Source of the DNA: Rhodospirillales bacterium
GTDB lineage: Bacteria > Pseudomonadota > Gammaproteobacteria > Nevskiales > Nevskiaceae
NCBI GenBank assembly: GCA_903970615.1
Contig: CAJCJH010000124.1
Location: forward strand, 1-38,377
Reading direction: 5' to 3'
Length of the DNA: 38,377 bases
Positions 1-7,860 of this stretch are shown in pieces (positions within the stretch are counted from its first letter, which is position 1; each line of letters begins with the position of its first letter). A program made the translations under genes and the position numbers. Below the pieces are notes generated by a model. That model was given only the letters and a program-made list of their open reading frames with translations, did no database searches and was not told where the DNA came from.

Positions 1-4
1 CCGC

Positions 5-55
5 GACCCGCCGTTCACCGCGACAGCTGCGCGGAAGGCGGGTCGGGGACCCGCC
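5..55. repeat. GC-rich hairpin with a third arm
   Basis: GGCGGGTC at 37-44 and GACCCGCC at 48-55 form a perfect 8-bp stem with a 3-nt loop. GACCCGCC occurs again at 5-12, so arm 37-44 could pair with either side. No T-run follows, so a classical intrinsic terminator is not supported. It may be the 3' end of an upstream transcript or a leader structure of the oxidoreductase gene starting at 104. Confidence 0.35.
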
Positions 56-103
56 CTGCATCAAAGATCGGCACCGGGGGGAGTAACATGATGGAGAAGA
101 CCC

Positions 104-1324
104 ATGACTAGCCAGTCTCCCTTCGACCCCATTCGCATCGGCCCGCTGCAGCTGCGCAACCGCTTCATCAAGTCCGGCGCCAACGAGGGCATGGCCAAGG
201 GCGGTGTTCCTTCGAAAATGCTGGTGGAGCACCACCGCGCCGTCGCCGCCGGCGGCGTGGCCATGACCAACGTGGCCTACTGCGCGGTGAGCGCCGACGG
301 CCGCACCTTCGTCGACCAGGTGCAGCTTGAGCCGGGCACGGTCAAGCACCTGCGCGTGCTGACCGACGCGGTGCACGGCGAGGGCGCGGCGGTCTGCGCC
401 CAGATCACCCATGGCGGCGCTTTCACCTTCGTGCCCAATTTGAGCACACGCTATCCGCGCAGCGCTTCCGGCGGCTTCAATGCGGCAGGGGTGATCAGCG
501 GCCGGCTGTTCCGCACTGCCATGACGGCGGCCGATCTGGACCGGGTCGCCGGCGAATTCGCCGAGGGCGCGAAGCTGGCGCGCGCGGCCGGATTCGACGC
601 CGTGGAAATCCACATGGGCCATGGCTACCTGCTCAGCCAGTTCCTGTCGCCGGCCTACAACAAGCGCCGCGACCCGTATGGCGGCGGCGCGGAGCAGCGG
701 GCCCGCTTCCCGGCCGAGGTGCTGCGCCGCGTGCTCGACGCGGTCGGCAAGGACCTCGCCGTCACCTGCAAGATCTGCGTCACCGAAGGCTTCAAGGGCG
801 GCGCCACCGCAGCGGACGCCGCCATCGTCGCCAGGGTGCTGGAGAGGGAAGGCGCGAACCTGCTGGTGCTCAGCGGCGGCATGAACGTCGAAGCACCCTG
901 GGCCATTTTCGGCAGCCCCATGCCGCGCGCCGCCACCGACAGCCTGCAGAACCCCGTGATCCGCACCGCCACGCGCATCCTGCGCCTCTGGGAGCCGAAG
1001 GTGAGCTTCCACGAACTGTATTTCATGGAGCACTCGCGCCAGGTGCGTGCCGCCGTGCGCATGCCGCTGGCTTACCTCGGCGGCGTCACCTCGCTGGCCG
1101 GCGTCGAACAGGCTCTGGCCGGGGGCTTCGACTGCGTGGTGATGGCCCGCGCCCTGATCCACGACCCGCAACTGGTCAACAAATTCCGCAGCGGCACGGT
1201 CACCCGCTCCGGCTGCACCGCCTGCAACGAGTGCGTCGTCATGATGTACACGCCCGGCGGCACCAGCTGCGTGCTGCAGGCGCCGAACGATGCGGAGCTG
1301 AACCGGACGCCGGCTGCGTCCTGA
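104..1324 (+). CDS. NADH:flavin oxidoreductase, old yellow enzyme family
   Basis: This 406-aa FMN-dependent ene-reductase-type TIM barrel would reduce an activated C=C bond with NAD(P)H in the cytoplasm. Visible family signatures are QITHGG (100-105), the paired active-site histidines H170 and H173 in a HMGHGYL stretch, and the SPAYNKRRDPYGG segment (182-194). The C-terminus carries C371, C374, C377 and C389, spaced like the [4Fe-4S] ligands of the larger 2,4-dienoyl-CoA reductase/BaiC type, but the protein stops there and has no FAD/NADH-binding second half. The start is supported by GGAGAAG at 93-99. It is the only plus-strand metabolic gene left of the hipBA island. A role in steroid or acyl-CoA double-bond reduction is plausible from context but unproven. 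Confidence 0.85.
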   Translation: MTSQSPFDPIRIGPLQLRNRFIKSGANEGMAKGGVPSKMLVEHHRAVAAGGVAMTNVAYCAVSADGRTFVDQVQLEPGTVKHLRVLTDAVHGEGAAVCAQITHGGAFTFVPNLSTRYPRSASGGFNAAGVISGRLFRTAMTAADLDRVAGEFAEGAKLARAAGFDAVEIHMGHGYLLSQFLSPAYNKRRDPYGGGAEQRARFPAEVLRRVLDAVGKDLAVTCKICVTEGFKGGATAADAAIVARVLEREGANLLVLSGGMNVEAPWAIFGSPMPRAATDSLQNPVIRTATRILRLWEPKVSFHELYFMEHSRQVRAAVRMPLAYLGGVTSLAGVEQALAGGFDCVVMARALIHDPQLVNKFRSGTVTRSGCTACNECVVMMYTPGGTSCVLQAPNDAELNRTPAAS

Positions 1325-1453
1325 GGGAGTTTACCGGGCGCTTTTCGGGCATTCGCCGGCGGCAGCTATCGGGAAATCGGAGCTGCGCCGCACTGGGCCA
1401 GTTGCGGACGCTCGGAGTTCACATGACGCGTCGGAAAAGCAGACGTTCGCGAG
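1324..1453 (+). repeat. Left copy of a ~130-bp direct repeat
   Basis: This stretch starts at the stop codon of the preceding oxidoreductase and is repeated in the same orientation at 3357-3485. The best-conserved core is TTCGCCGGCGGCAG(C/T)TATCGGGAA (from 1352) followed by GGAG(C/T)TGCGCCGCA. A second conserved block is GAAAAGCAGACGTTC (1434-1448). Conservation is patchy between blocks. It looks like a dispersed non-coding genomic repeat; short open frames through it are probably not genes. The remaining 1454-1529 segment up to the hipA stop holds nothing I recognise. Confidence 0.7.
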
Positions 1454-1529
1454 CCGATTGAAGATCCTTTGAAGCGCGCTAAGATGCCCCCCGGACCTTG
1501 TTCTGATGTAATTGACAGAACGCACCGGT

Positions 1530-2765
1530 CTACCGGCATTGTTTGACGTTGGCGCTGATTTGCGCCGTGATGCGCTCCCGCGTCTCGTAGCGGACGAAGC
1601 GGGAGAAGCCAGCCAGACGGCTAGGCCACTCGCCGGCGATCGCTACTACCCGTGCAACCATGTCCTCGGCGGGTCCCGGCTTGATCCCCACGTCGTGGGC
1701 GAGCTGCAGCAAATGCTTGCGGCCCACCTTCACGCTCTCCCCTCGTACCGACAGGGCATGATAGCCAACATTCCCCTCCTCGAAGGTGAGGTCGTAGGCC
1801 GGCGTCAGCCTCCAACTTCCACGCTCATCCAGCAGCATCGAGAAGTTCTTGAGGTGATCGTCTCGATTGTTGAAGACCACGTTGAAAATGCAGCGAAGAA
1901 ACAGCTTCTCCACCTCGCGCTGGTCGCGCGTGAGACGCTTGGTCAGCACCAGGATGTCCTTGTAGTCGGCCGTGGCGTCTCGGAAGTCCACGTCCAGCAG
2001 GCCGGCAAATGTCATCGTCGGCACGCGCATGCCGCGGACCCGGTCGAAGCGCACCGCGCCGAAGGCGGCACTGCCGATATTTGGCAGTGGGAACACCTTG
2101 CATACCGGCATCTCGATCCCGCAGGCCGTTGCGCAGTCAGCGTAGAGCTTTTCGAGGTAGCAAACCTCCTGGTTCTCTGCCCGGGCCGGGAACTTCACCA
2201 GCCAGGGCTCGCCCCCTGGGAACGGTCCGGTCGACATCTTGTAGCTGGCTGGTTCAATCCACATCGATGACTTTGGCCTGGCACCTTGCGCCGAGCCGGT
2301 CTTCTGCAGTACTGCGAGCAGCTCAGGCGAGAATCCTTCTGTGACCTCGCGCACCGCCATCGCCACCTCCATGATCGAGGCATGCGGCGTGCCGGGCTGG
2401 AGCTCCTCTGCCGGCTGGAACCGCAGCGCACCGAAGGCCGTGTCCCCAACGATGGCCAGGCGGGTCAGCGGTGTTGCTTCGGCAGGGTTGAGGCCCATCT
2501 TGCGCAGTTGCATATCCACCACCAGCTTGCCCCAGCCGTCGGGCAGCGAGTCATTGAGGAAGCCCGGGAGCGGCGTCTGCCTTTTTGGATTCCGGCCGGC
2601 GATCTGCGGCGTGCTTGCCAAAGGGTGGCTATACGGCGCCAGATCGACGCCGCGGCGCCGGGTCTCATCCGTGAATTCCACCACGATCTCGCGGCCATCC
2701 TCGAGTGCCGTGGCGTAGTGGAAGTCGACGCCCCAGCCCGAGTAGTAAACGAAGATTTTCGTCAT
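1530..2765 (-). CDS. hipA: HipA-family serine/threonine kinase toxin
   Basis: This 411-aa protein is the toxin of a type II HipBA module. Known HipA kinases phosphorylate targets such as glutamyl-tRNA synthetase and induce growth arrest; the target here is unknown. The N-terminal HipA_N-like region runs to about residue 120 and includes PLPGFLNDSLPDGWG (65-79). The kinase core has the GARPK ATP-loop motif (161-165), the catalytic-loop signature NNRDDHLKN (299-307, DDH at 302-304) and the metal-binding D325 in PAYDLT. The ATG at 2765 is chosen because it overlaps the hipB stop as ATGA and removes 34 non-family residues. Length and motifs look intact, so it is probably active or recently active. 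It interrupts a metabolic region and lies between direct repeats. Confidence 0.92.
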   Translation of the reverse strand: MTKIFVYYSGWGVDFHYATALEDGREIVVEFTDETRRRGVDLAPYSHPLASTPQIAGRNPKRQTPLPGFLNDSLPDGWGKLVVDMQLRKMGLNPAEATPLTRLAIVGDTAFGALRFQPAEELQPGTPHASIMEVAMAVREVTEGFSPELLAVLQKTGSAQGARPKSSMWIEPASYKMSTGPFPGGEPWLVKFPARAENQEVCYLEKLYADCATACGIEMPVCKVFPLPNIGSAAFGAVRFDRVRGMRVPTMTFAGLLDVDFRDATADYKDILVLTKRLTRDQREVEKLFLRCIFNVVFNNRDDHLKNFSMLLDERGSWRLTPAYDLTFEEGNVGYHALSVRGESVKVGRKHLLQLAHDVGIKPGPAEDMVARVVAIAGEWPSRLAGFSRFVRYETRERITAQISANVKQCR

Positions 2766-3088
2766 GAATGCGCCCGCCGGGCTCGCTGGCGCCTCCCCCG
2801 CTGCGCCTGCTGTTCGCGGAGCTCGCGCTCCGCGATAGTCAGCGCTGGGCTGTCCGGCTTGCCACACAACTCCTCGATCTCGTCCACGCGCCCCAGCGCC
2901 TCCATGATCTGAAGAAAGGTGCGCAGGCTGACGTCCCTGCCTGCTTCGAAGCGGCGCAGGGTCGCCAGGGAGACTCCCGCGCTGGGCGCGAATTCCTTCT
3001 GCGGGATGTTGCAGGCCAGCCGCAGCCCGCGCGCGCGCGCGGCTAAGCGCTGGGCTATTTCGTCGAGAGTGAGCAATTTAGATAGCAA
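2762..3088 (-). CDS. hipB: HipB-like Xre-family antitoxin
   Basis: This 108-aa protein has a Xre/Cro helix-turn-helix at about residues 18-58, including a KEFAPSAGVSLATLRRFEAG recognition segment, followed by a charged Arg/Gln-rich tail. It should bind and neutralise the adjacent HipA and repress its own promoter, as known for HipB. It is the upstream gene of the pair and its stop overlaps the hipA start by 4 bp (2762-2765), implying translational coupling. The basic C-terminal tail (RGRRQRARRAHS) is longer than a minimal HTH domain needs. Assignment rests on the HTH plus the hipA neighbour. Confidence 0.88.
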   Translation of the reverse strand: MLSKLLTLDEIAQRLAARARGLRLACNIPQKEFAPSAGVSLATLRRFEAGRDVSLRTFLQIMEALGRVDEIEELCGKPDSPALTIAERELREQQAQRGRRQRARRAHS

Positions 3089-3101
3089 ACGTGAGTCCTA
3101 A

Positions 3102-3136
3102 ATACCGTATAGTCAATATAATAACTCATAAATGAG
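3102..3136. promoter_or_regulatory. AT-rich hipBA promoter/operator candidate
   Basis: Immediately upstream of hipB the DNA becomes AT-rich, unlike its surroundings. It contains an inverted repeat CTCAT-AA-ATGAG (3125-3136), a distant pair TGAGT (3102-3106)/ACTCA (3124-3128), and a small ATAC-C-GTAT dyad. A TTGACT hexamer is present on the minus strand and TATAAT occurs on the plus strand at 3117-3122, but I could not place a convincing -35/-10 pair. Autoregulation by HipB binding such dyads is known for the family; the exact operator here is inferred. Confidence 0.45.
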
Positions 3137-3246
3137 CGATTATATGGGCTGGCTGGCGATTCGGGAGACCGAGGGTAGATTCAGACTATCCGCCGATCAC
3201 GCGTGCTGCACCATGACCTCCCCCGACCAAAACGGCAGGCCTTTGA

Positions 3247-3348
3247 ATTGTCTCCCAGATCGCGGGCTCGGGCAGCAACTCGCAATGGGCCACAGAGCTG
3301 CTACGAGACTTCAACCTGGGCGACCGGAGCAGCTACAGCTTCGCGTAA
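3247..3348 (+). pseudogene. Possible C-terminal gene remnant
   Basis: After a stop at 3244-3246, a 33-codon frame runs to TAA at 3346-3348. It reads like an authentic protein tail (contains SQWATELLRDFNLG) and has no start codon. Its family is not recognised. It ends just before the right direct repeat, so it may be the 3' end of a gene destroyed when the island formed. Chance is a real alternative at this length. Confidence 0.25.
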
Positions 3349-3356
3349 GGATGCGC

Positions 3357-3485
3357 AGGGAGTTCACCGCTCAATTGCTGGCGTTCGCCGGCGGCAGTTA
3401 TCGGGAAGTTGGAGTTGCGCCGCATGGGGCCAGGAGCGGCCTTTCAACCCATGAATCTTCGTGCCGAAAAGCAGACGTTCAGAGG
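3357..3485 (+). repeat. Right copy of the ~130-bp direct repeat
   Basis: Same-orientation partner of 1324-1453. Shared blocks are AGGGAGTT(C/T)ACCG at the left end, TTCGCCGGCGGCAG(C/T)TATCGGGAA in the core, GGGCCAG, and GAAAAGCAGACGTTC near the right end. Overlapping open frames through the repeat are judged non-coding because the conserved unit is the DNA and the frame differs between copies. Confidence 0.7.
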
Positions 3486-3490
3486 AGGTT

Positions 3491-3694
3491 CTAACCGGCC
3501 GTTGGGGTGTTTAGCGCGCGAATTGCTTGGTCGAGTGCTTTCCCGTCCTGACCAGCATAGTAGGCACGCGCCGCTTTGAGCCGCCCTGAAAGCTCCGTAA
3601 CAAAATCCGGCTTCATGAACGGCATCATTTTAGGCGCCGCCTCTGCTATAGCCTCAATCACATGCGACAAATCTCCCGCCGAGTAGTACTTCCC
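3491..3694 (-). pseudogene. 5'-truncated remnant of an unknown gene
   Basis: A minus-strand frame of 67 codons ends at TAG 3493-3491 and is blocked upstream by TAA at 3697-3695. It encodes a helical-looking tail containing VIEAIAEAAPKMMPFMKPD and then LSGRLKAARAYYAGQDGKA. Possible internal starts are the GTG before IEAIAEA or the ATG of MKPDFV (3616), giving a small 41-56 aa protein. I read it as the C-terminal fragment of a larger gene because no start with a ribosome site is visible and it abuts the right repeat. The parent family is not recognised. Confidence 0.4.
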
Positions 3695-3716
3695 TTAGGT
3701 CGAACTCCAGCTTGAT

Positions 3717-4595
3717 TCAGGTTTTCTTTCTGCGCCTTGCCTGCGGGTGGACCGCAGCGCGGGCTTCCAAAATCGATACGCCGTCGCCGCCGCGAATGCC
3801 GGCATAGCTCTTCGTTTCCGGCAGCGCGCCGGGCTGGTGCAACACGGCGTCGGCGAAGCCGCAGCGTTTCATGACTTCGACGACTTGCGTCTCGCTGGTG
3901 AAATGGAAATGCATGCGGCCGCGCACGAACGTGGAGAGCATGGCGCCGAAGGCCAGTGTGGCGGGGTTGATGCGGCGCGGCCTCAGGTAGACATCGTTCA
4001 GGTAAATTCCCTGCGGAAACTTGGCCAGGGTGCCGGCGATGCGCCGCCACACGCCGAGGGCCGACTCCGGGTCGAGGTAGTTCATCAGGCCTTCGGTGAT
4101 GATGGCGGTGCCGAGCTTGGGGTCCAGGGTCTTGGCCAGGGCCGCCAGCGATTGCGGGCCGCCGTCTGCCAGCGCATCGAGTTCCACCACGCTATGGCCT
4201 GGTGTCAGCAGGCCGCCCGCGTCGAGCAGGCGCTGCTTCAGCGCCACCATGTGCGGCAGGTCCGTTTCGATGTAGCGCAGACCGGCACCGAAGCGCCGCT
4301 TCATGGCCCAGCCGCGCGGCGATAGGCCGGCGGCGATTTCGATCACCTGGCCGATCCGGCCTTGTTCGATCGCATCGCCCAGGACGCTGTCGATGCCGCG
4401 ATGCCGTGCCAGCAACAGGGCGTCCAGCGAAATACCGCCGAGCAGCCGCGTCCCCAGCATCAGCGGCTCCATCAGCCGGCTGATCCGGCGCCCTTGCGGG
4501 GTCGCCAGCGCGGGATGCGACAGGCCGTGCCTGTACCAGAAGTAGCCGGTGGCGTAGGCGGTGGGGCTGATCCGCTCGGAAGACCTGGGAGGCAT
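3717..4595 (-). CDS. LCMT-type class I SAM-dependent methyltransferase
   Basis: This 292-aa protein resembles the leucine-carboxyl-methyltransferase/polyketide O-methyltransferase superfamily (COG3315-like). An N-terminal STAYATGYFWYRHGL-type segment is followed by SAM motif I, VIEIAAGLSPRG (84-95), and an acidic YIETDLP motif II (108-114). It would transfer a methyl group from SAM to an oxygen, possibly a carboxylate; the substrate is unknown. It is the last gene of the minus-strand operon, starting 3 bases after the upstream SDR stop. A methyltransferase is not a known component of the HIP route, so it may modify a side product or simply be co-transcribed. The C-terminus is Arg/Lys-rich. 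Confidence 0.75.
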   Translation of the reverse strand: MPPRSSERISPTAYATGYFWYRHGLSHPALATPQGRRISRLMEPLMLGTRLLGGISLDALLLARHRGIDSVLGDAIEQGRIGQVIEIAAGLSPRGWAMKRRFGAGLRYIETDLPHMVALKQRLLDAGGLLTPGHSVVELDALADGGPQSLAALAKTLDPKLGTAIITEGLMNYLDPESALGVWRRIAGTLAKFPQGIYLNDVYLRPRRINPATLAFGAMLSTFVRGRMHFHFTSETQVVEVMKRCGFADAVLHQPGALPETKSYAGIRGGDGVSILEARAAVHPQARRRKKT

Positions 4596-4598
4596 TGC

Positions 4599-5378
4599 CT
4601 ACACTCCCGGCGCCCCCGGAAAGCCCACATAGTACTGGCCGGTCAGCATGCCGCCGTCCACCGCGATTTCCGCGCCGCACAGATAGGACGAATCGTCGCT
4701 GGCCAGGAACAGGCTGGTGCGGGCGGCTTCGATCGGATCGCCGACGCGCTGCATCGGCACCATGGTATAGCGCTTGTTCACGTCTTCGCGCTTTTCGCCG
4801 TAGGGATTGCCCATGGCGGTGTCGATGCCGCCCGGATGGATCGAGTTGACGCGCACGCCCTTGTGGCCCAGCTCCATCGCGGCCACCCGGGTCAGGCCGC
4901 GCAGGCCCCACTTGCTGGAGCTGTAGGCGCCCAGGCCGTTGGCGCCCTTCATGCCGTCCACCGAGGAGACGTTGACGATGGAGCCGCTGCCGCGCTCCAC
5001 CATGTGCGGCGCCACCGCCTTGATGCCGAGGAAGGCACCCATCAGGTTGACGCCGAGCACGCGTTCGTAGTCCGCCTTGCTGGTGTCGAGCAGGGTCTTG
5101 AACATCAGGATGCCGGCGTTGTTGACCAGCACGTCGACCTTGCCGAAAGCGGCGATGGCCTTGGCCACCACGGCGCTCCAGCTGGCTTCGTCGCTGACGT
5201 CGTGATGCTGGAACAGGGCCGAGCCCTTCAGCTCTTCCGCCAACGCCGCGCCTTCGCTGTCGAGCACATCGGCAATCAGCACCCTGGCGCCCTCCGCCGC
5301 GAACAGCCGCGAGGTCGCTCCGCCCATGCCCCGCGCGCCGCCGGTGATGATCGCCACCTTGCCGTCCAGTCTCGCCAT
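4599..5378 (-). CDS. SDR, 3α/20β-hydroxysteroid dehydrogenase-like
   Basis: This 259-aa classical short-chain dehydrogenase has the cofactor motif TGGARGMG (12-19), D60 in the adenine-binding turn, NNAG (86-89), and catalytic S139, Y152 and K156 (YSSSK). The cofactor turn ends in Asp (IADVLD), which usually favours NAD(H). Overall it resembles the Streptomyces 3α,20β-hydroxysteroid dehydrogenase class, so oxidation or reduction of a steroid hydroxyl or ketone is a reasonable inference. A strong Shine-Dalgarno (AGGAGGAGAG, 5390-5381 on the minus strand) supports the start. It is in the minus-strand operon between another SDR and the methyltransferase. Confidence 0.8.
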   Translation of the reverse strand: MARLDGKVAIITGGARGMGGATSRLFAAEGARVLIADVLDSEGAALAEELKGSALFQHHDVSDEASWSAVVAKAIAAFGKVDVLVNNAGILMFKTLLDTSKADYERVLGVNLMGAFLGIKAVAPHMVERGSGSIVNVSSVDGMKGANGLGAYSSSKWGLRGLTRVAAMELGHKGVRVNSIHPGGIDTAMGNPYGEKREDVNKRYTMVPMQRVGDPIEAARTSLFLASDDSSYLCGAEIAVDGGMLTGQYYVGFPGAPGV

Positions 5379-5421
5379 TGCTCTCCTCCTGCCGCTTGTT
5401 TTGGTTTGGTCGTTGTAAGGC

Positions 5422-6294
5422 TTATTCCACGATGGCGGGGTGCGCCTGCGCCGGCCCGCCCAGCATCGCCCGGTGCGAAGGCGGCTGCTTGCCGTCGATG
5501 TCCTTGAGGCCGTAGTCCAGCGCCAGCTCGGCGCCGATGATGACCTGGCCGGATTTTTCCATGCGCGCCGGATCGCGGTACAGCGCGCCGATCAGGTGGC
5601 CGGTGAACTCCGGGCTTTCCGCAATCTCCCAAAAGCCGGCGTACTTGGCCGCGTCGGCGTCCATCACCCGGCGCGTGCGGTCGGTCTTGAGCATGCCCAT
5701 CCAGATCGAGACGGCGGCGACGCCGTGCTTGCGCAGGTCCACCGCCATGTCCTTGGCGAACTTGTCCACGCCCGCCTTCTGCGCGCCGTAGGCCGGCCCG
5801 TGCATGTAGCAGCTGGCGCCAAAGGAACTGGTAAAGGCGATCAGGCCGCGCTTTTGCGCCACCATCAGCGGCGCGGCATACCAGCTCGCGATATAGCCCG
5901 AGCGCAGGCCCACGTCGAGGATGTCCACCTGCTCCAGGGGCTTCTCCCAGAAGCCCCCCTTTTCGATCAGCGTGTCGTGGATCACGGTGGCATTGTTGAC
6001 CAGGATGTCGAGCCGGCCCTGTTCTTCCTTGACCTGTTCGAACAGGCGTTTGACCTGTGCGTCGTCGGCGTGGTCGACCACCACCGCGATGCCCTTGCCG
6101 CCGGCCTGGGTCACCCCGTCGGCGGTGGCGAATACCGTGCCGGGCAGGGGCGCATCGCCCTCCTTGCGCGAGCGCCCGGTGACGTATACCGTGGCGCCTT
6201 CGGCACCGAGGGCGAGGGCGATACCCTTGCCGGCGCCGCGCGATGCGCCGGTGACGACGGCGACCGCGCCGTGCAGCGGTTTGTCCTGGCTCAT
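5422..6294 (-). CDS. SDR family oxidoreductase, DHRS1-like
   Basis: This 290-aa SDR has TGASRGAGKG (15-24), an NNAT variant of the NNAG motif (100-103), and catalytic Y169/K173 (YGAQK). The long C-terminal part after the active site matches the DHRS1-type layout rather than a minimal 250-aa SDR. The ATG at 6294 is preferred over an upstream in-frame ATG at 6378 because GAGGAG lies 6 nt before it and the extra 28 residues look non-family. That Shine-Dalgarno overlaps the stop codon of the upstream ligase gene, which suggests coupled translation. Probable role: redox step on a steroid or steroid-derived acyl intermediate; the substrate cannot be read from the sequence. Confidence 0.8.
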   Translation of the reverse strand: MSQDKPLHGAVAVVTGASRGAGKGIALALGAEGATVYVTGRSRKEGDAPLPGTVFATADGVTQAGGKGIAVVVDHADDAQVKRLFEQVKEEQGRLDILVNNATVIHDTLIEKGGFWEKPLEQVDILDVGLRSGYIASWYAAPLMVAQKRGLIAFTSSFGASCYMHGPAYGAQKAGVDKFAKDMAVDLRKHGVAAVSIWMGMLKTDRTRRVMDADAAKYAGFWEIAESPEFTGHLIGALYRDPARMEKSGQVIIGAELALDYGLKDIDGKQPPSHRAMLGGPAQAHPAIVE

Positions 6295-6304
6295 CCGTAT
6301 CTCC

Positions 6305-7855
6305 TCATGATTTGCGCAACTCGAATTTAAGCACCTTGCCCGAGGCATTGGTCGGCAGGCTTGCCACCACCTCGGCAAAACGCGGCACCTTGTAGTTGGC
6401 CATCCGCTCGCGGCACCAGGCGATCAGTTCCCTGGGATCGATCGACACCTGCGGCCGTGCTACAACGAAGGCCTTGCCGACTTCGCCGAGACGCTCATCG
6501 GGTACCCCGACCACCGCCACCTGGGCTACCGCGGGATGGCCGGCGATGATGCGCTCGATCTCGGCCGGGTAGCAGTTGAAGCCGCCGGCGATGTACATGT
6601 CCTTGAGCCGGTCGGTGATGCGCAGGTAGCCGCGCGCGTCGAGGATGCCGATGTCGCCGGTGTGCAGCCAGCCTTCAGAGTCGATGGCCTCGGCGGTGGC
6701 CTTGGCATCGTCCAGGTAACCCTGCATCACGTTATAGCCGCGCACCACGATTTCGCCGGCGTCGCCGGCAGGCAGCGGAACGCCCTGGGCATCGACGCAG
6801 CGCACTTCCGTTTCGGCCAGCGGCTTGCCGCTGGTCAGGGCCACCGTCTCGGCATCGTCCCCGGCGCCGCACAGCGAGACCACTCCGCAGGACTCGGTCA
6901 GGCCATAGCCGGTCAGCACCACCTTGAAGCCAAGCTCGGCGCGGATGCGTTCGATCAGTGCCGGCGCCACGGCGGCCGCCCCGGTGATGGTGGCGCGCAG
7001 GCTGGACAGGTCGGTGGCCGCGCGCTGCGGATCGTTGAGGATGCTGATGAACAGGGTCGGCGGCCCGGGCAGCACCGTCACGCGCTGCCGTGCCACCCGT
7101 GCCGTCAGGGCGGCGGCGTCGAATACCGCGTGCGGCAGCACCGTCGCTCCGGCGAGCAGGCCCGCCAGCCAGCCGAACTTGTAGCCGAAGGTGTGAAAGA
7201 AGGGGTTGACCACCAGGTAGCGGTCTTCCGGCACCAGGGCCATGTGCCGCGACCACTCCGCCACCGTGCGCAGGTTCTGGCCGTGCGAGGTCATCACACC
7301 TTTGGGCAGGCCGGTGGTGCCGGAGGTGAAAATCACATCCATCAGGCTGTCCGGCCGCACTGCGGCGGCGCGCTGCGCCACTGCGGCGGCGTCGATGCCG
7401 GCGCCGCGAGCCAGGAAGCCTTCCCAGTCCAGGTCGCCGGCCGCGGCCTCGCGCAATACGACCACGGTTTCCAGGCCCGCCGGCCGGTGCGGCGCCAGCA
7501 GAGCGGGATAATATTGATCGAGAAAACGCCCGGCGCTGAACAGCAGCCGCGCCCCGCTGCGCTCCAGCACGTAGGATGCCTCGCTACCGCGCATGCGGGT
7601 ATTCACCGGCACCACCGCCGCGCCGACGCTGTGGATCGCCAGTGCCGCGATCACCCATTCGACGCAGTTCTGGCCCCAGATGGCAACGCGCTCGCCGGCC
7701 TGCACGCCCAGCGCCAGCAGGGCGCGCGCCGCGGCAAGGCGCAGGCGGTCGAGCTCCTCGTAGCTGAGTGCCTGCCCATCCTCGCCGATCAGGGCGGTGC
7801 GGCCGGCGTAACGCTGCACGGCAGCGGCAAAGGCTTGCGGGACGGTGTGGTTCAC
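6305..7855 (-). CDS. fadD3: FadD3-like acyl-CoA ligase
   Basis: This 516-aa class I adenylate-forming enzyme activates a carboxylic acid to its CoA thioester via an acyl-AMP. Motifs are the P-loop TSGTTGLPKG (177-186), YGLTES (317-322), HTGD (398-401) and the A10 lysine K507 in NASGKVLK. The PVNTRMRGSEASYVLERSGA region resembles FadD3-family ligases, which load HIP with CoA at the start of C/D-ring degradation. With ipdAB, ipdC, ipdF and echA20 nearby, HIP-CoA ligase is the leading role, although another acyl-CoA synthetase (34443) exists in the window. The start is GTG at 7855, 5 nt after the ferredoxin stop, so the two are probably coupled. Confidence 0.75.
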   Translation of the reverse strand: MNHTVPQAFAAAVQRYAGRTALIGEDGQALSYEELDRLRLAAARALLALGVQAGERVAIWGQNCVEWVIAALAIHSVGAAVVPVNTRMRGSEASYVLERSGARLLFSAGRFLDQYYPALLAPHRPAGLETVVVLREAAAGDLDWEGFLARGAGIDAAAVAQRAAAVRPDSLMDVIFTSGTTGLPKGVMTSHGQNLRTVAEWSRHMALVPEDRYLVVNPFFHTFGYKFGWLAGLLAGATVLPHAVFDAAALTARVARQRVTVLPGPPTLFISILNDPQRAATDLSSLRATITGAAAVAPALIERIRAELGFKVVLTGYGLTESCGVVSLCGAGDDAETVALTSGKPLAETEVRCVDAQGVPLPAGDAGEIVVRGYNVMQGYLDDAKATAEAIDSEGWLHTGDIGILDARGYLRITDRLKDMYIAGGFNCYPAEIERIIAGHPAVAQVAVVGVPDERLGEVGKAFVVARPQVSIDPRELIAWCRERMANYKVPRFAEVVASLPTNASGKVLKFELRKS

Positions 7856-7860
7856 GTCAG

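Noticed and set aside
1231-1461. 76-codon frame overlapping the oxidoreductase gene and left repeat
   Set aside because: It overlaps a clear gene in another frame and continues into repeat DNA.
1512-2270. 252-codon plus-strand frame opposite hipA
   Set aside because: It is antisense to the well-supported hipA; long antisense frames are expected in GC-rich DNA.
3132-3494. 120-codon plus-strand frame through the right repeat
   Set aside because: It spans the hipBA promoter side and the repeat, has no family-like composition, and the repeat's left copy is read in a different frame; judged non-coding.
4362-5507. 381-codon plus-strand frame opposite two SDR genes
   Set aside because: Antisense shadow; the minus-strand frames carry full SDR motifs and ribosome-binding sites.
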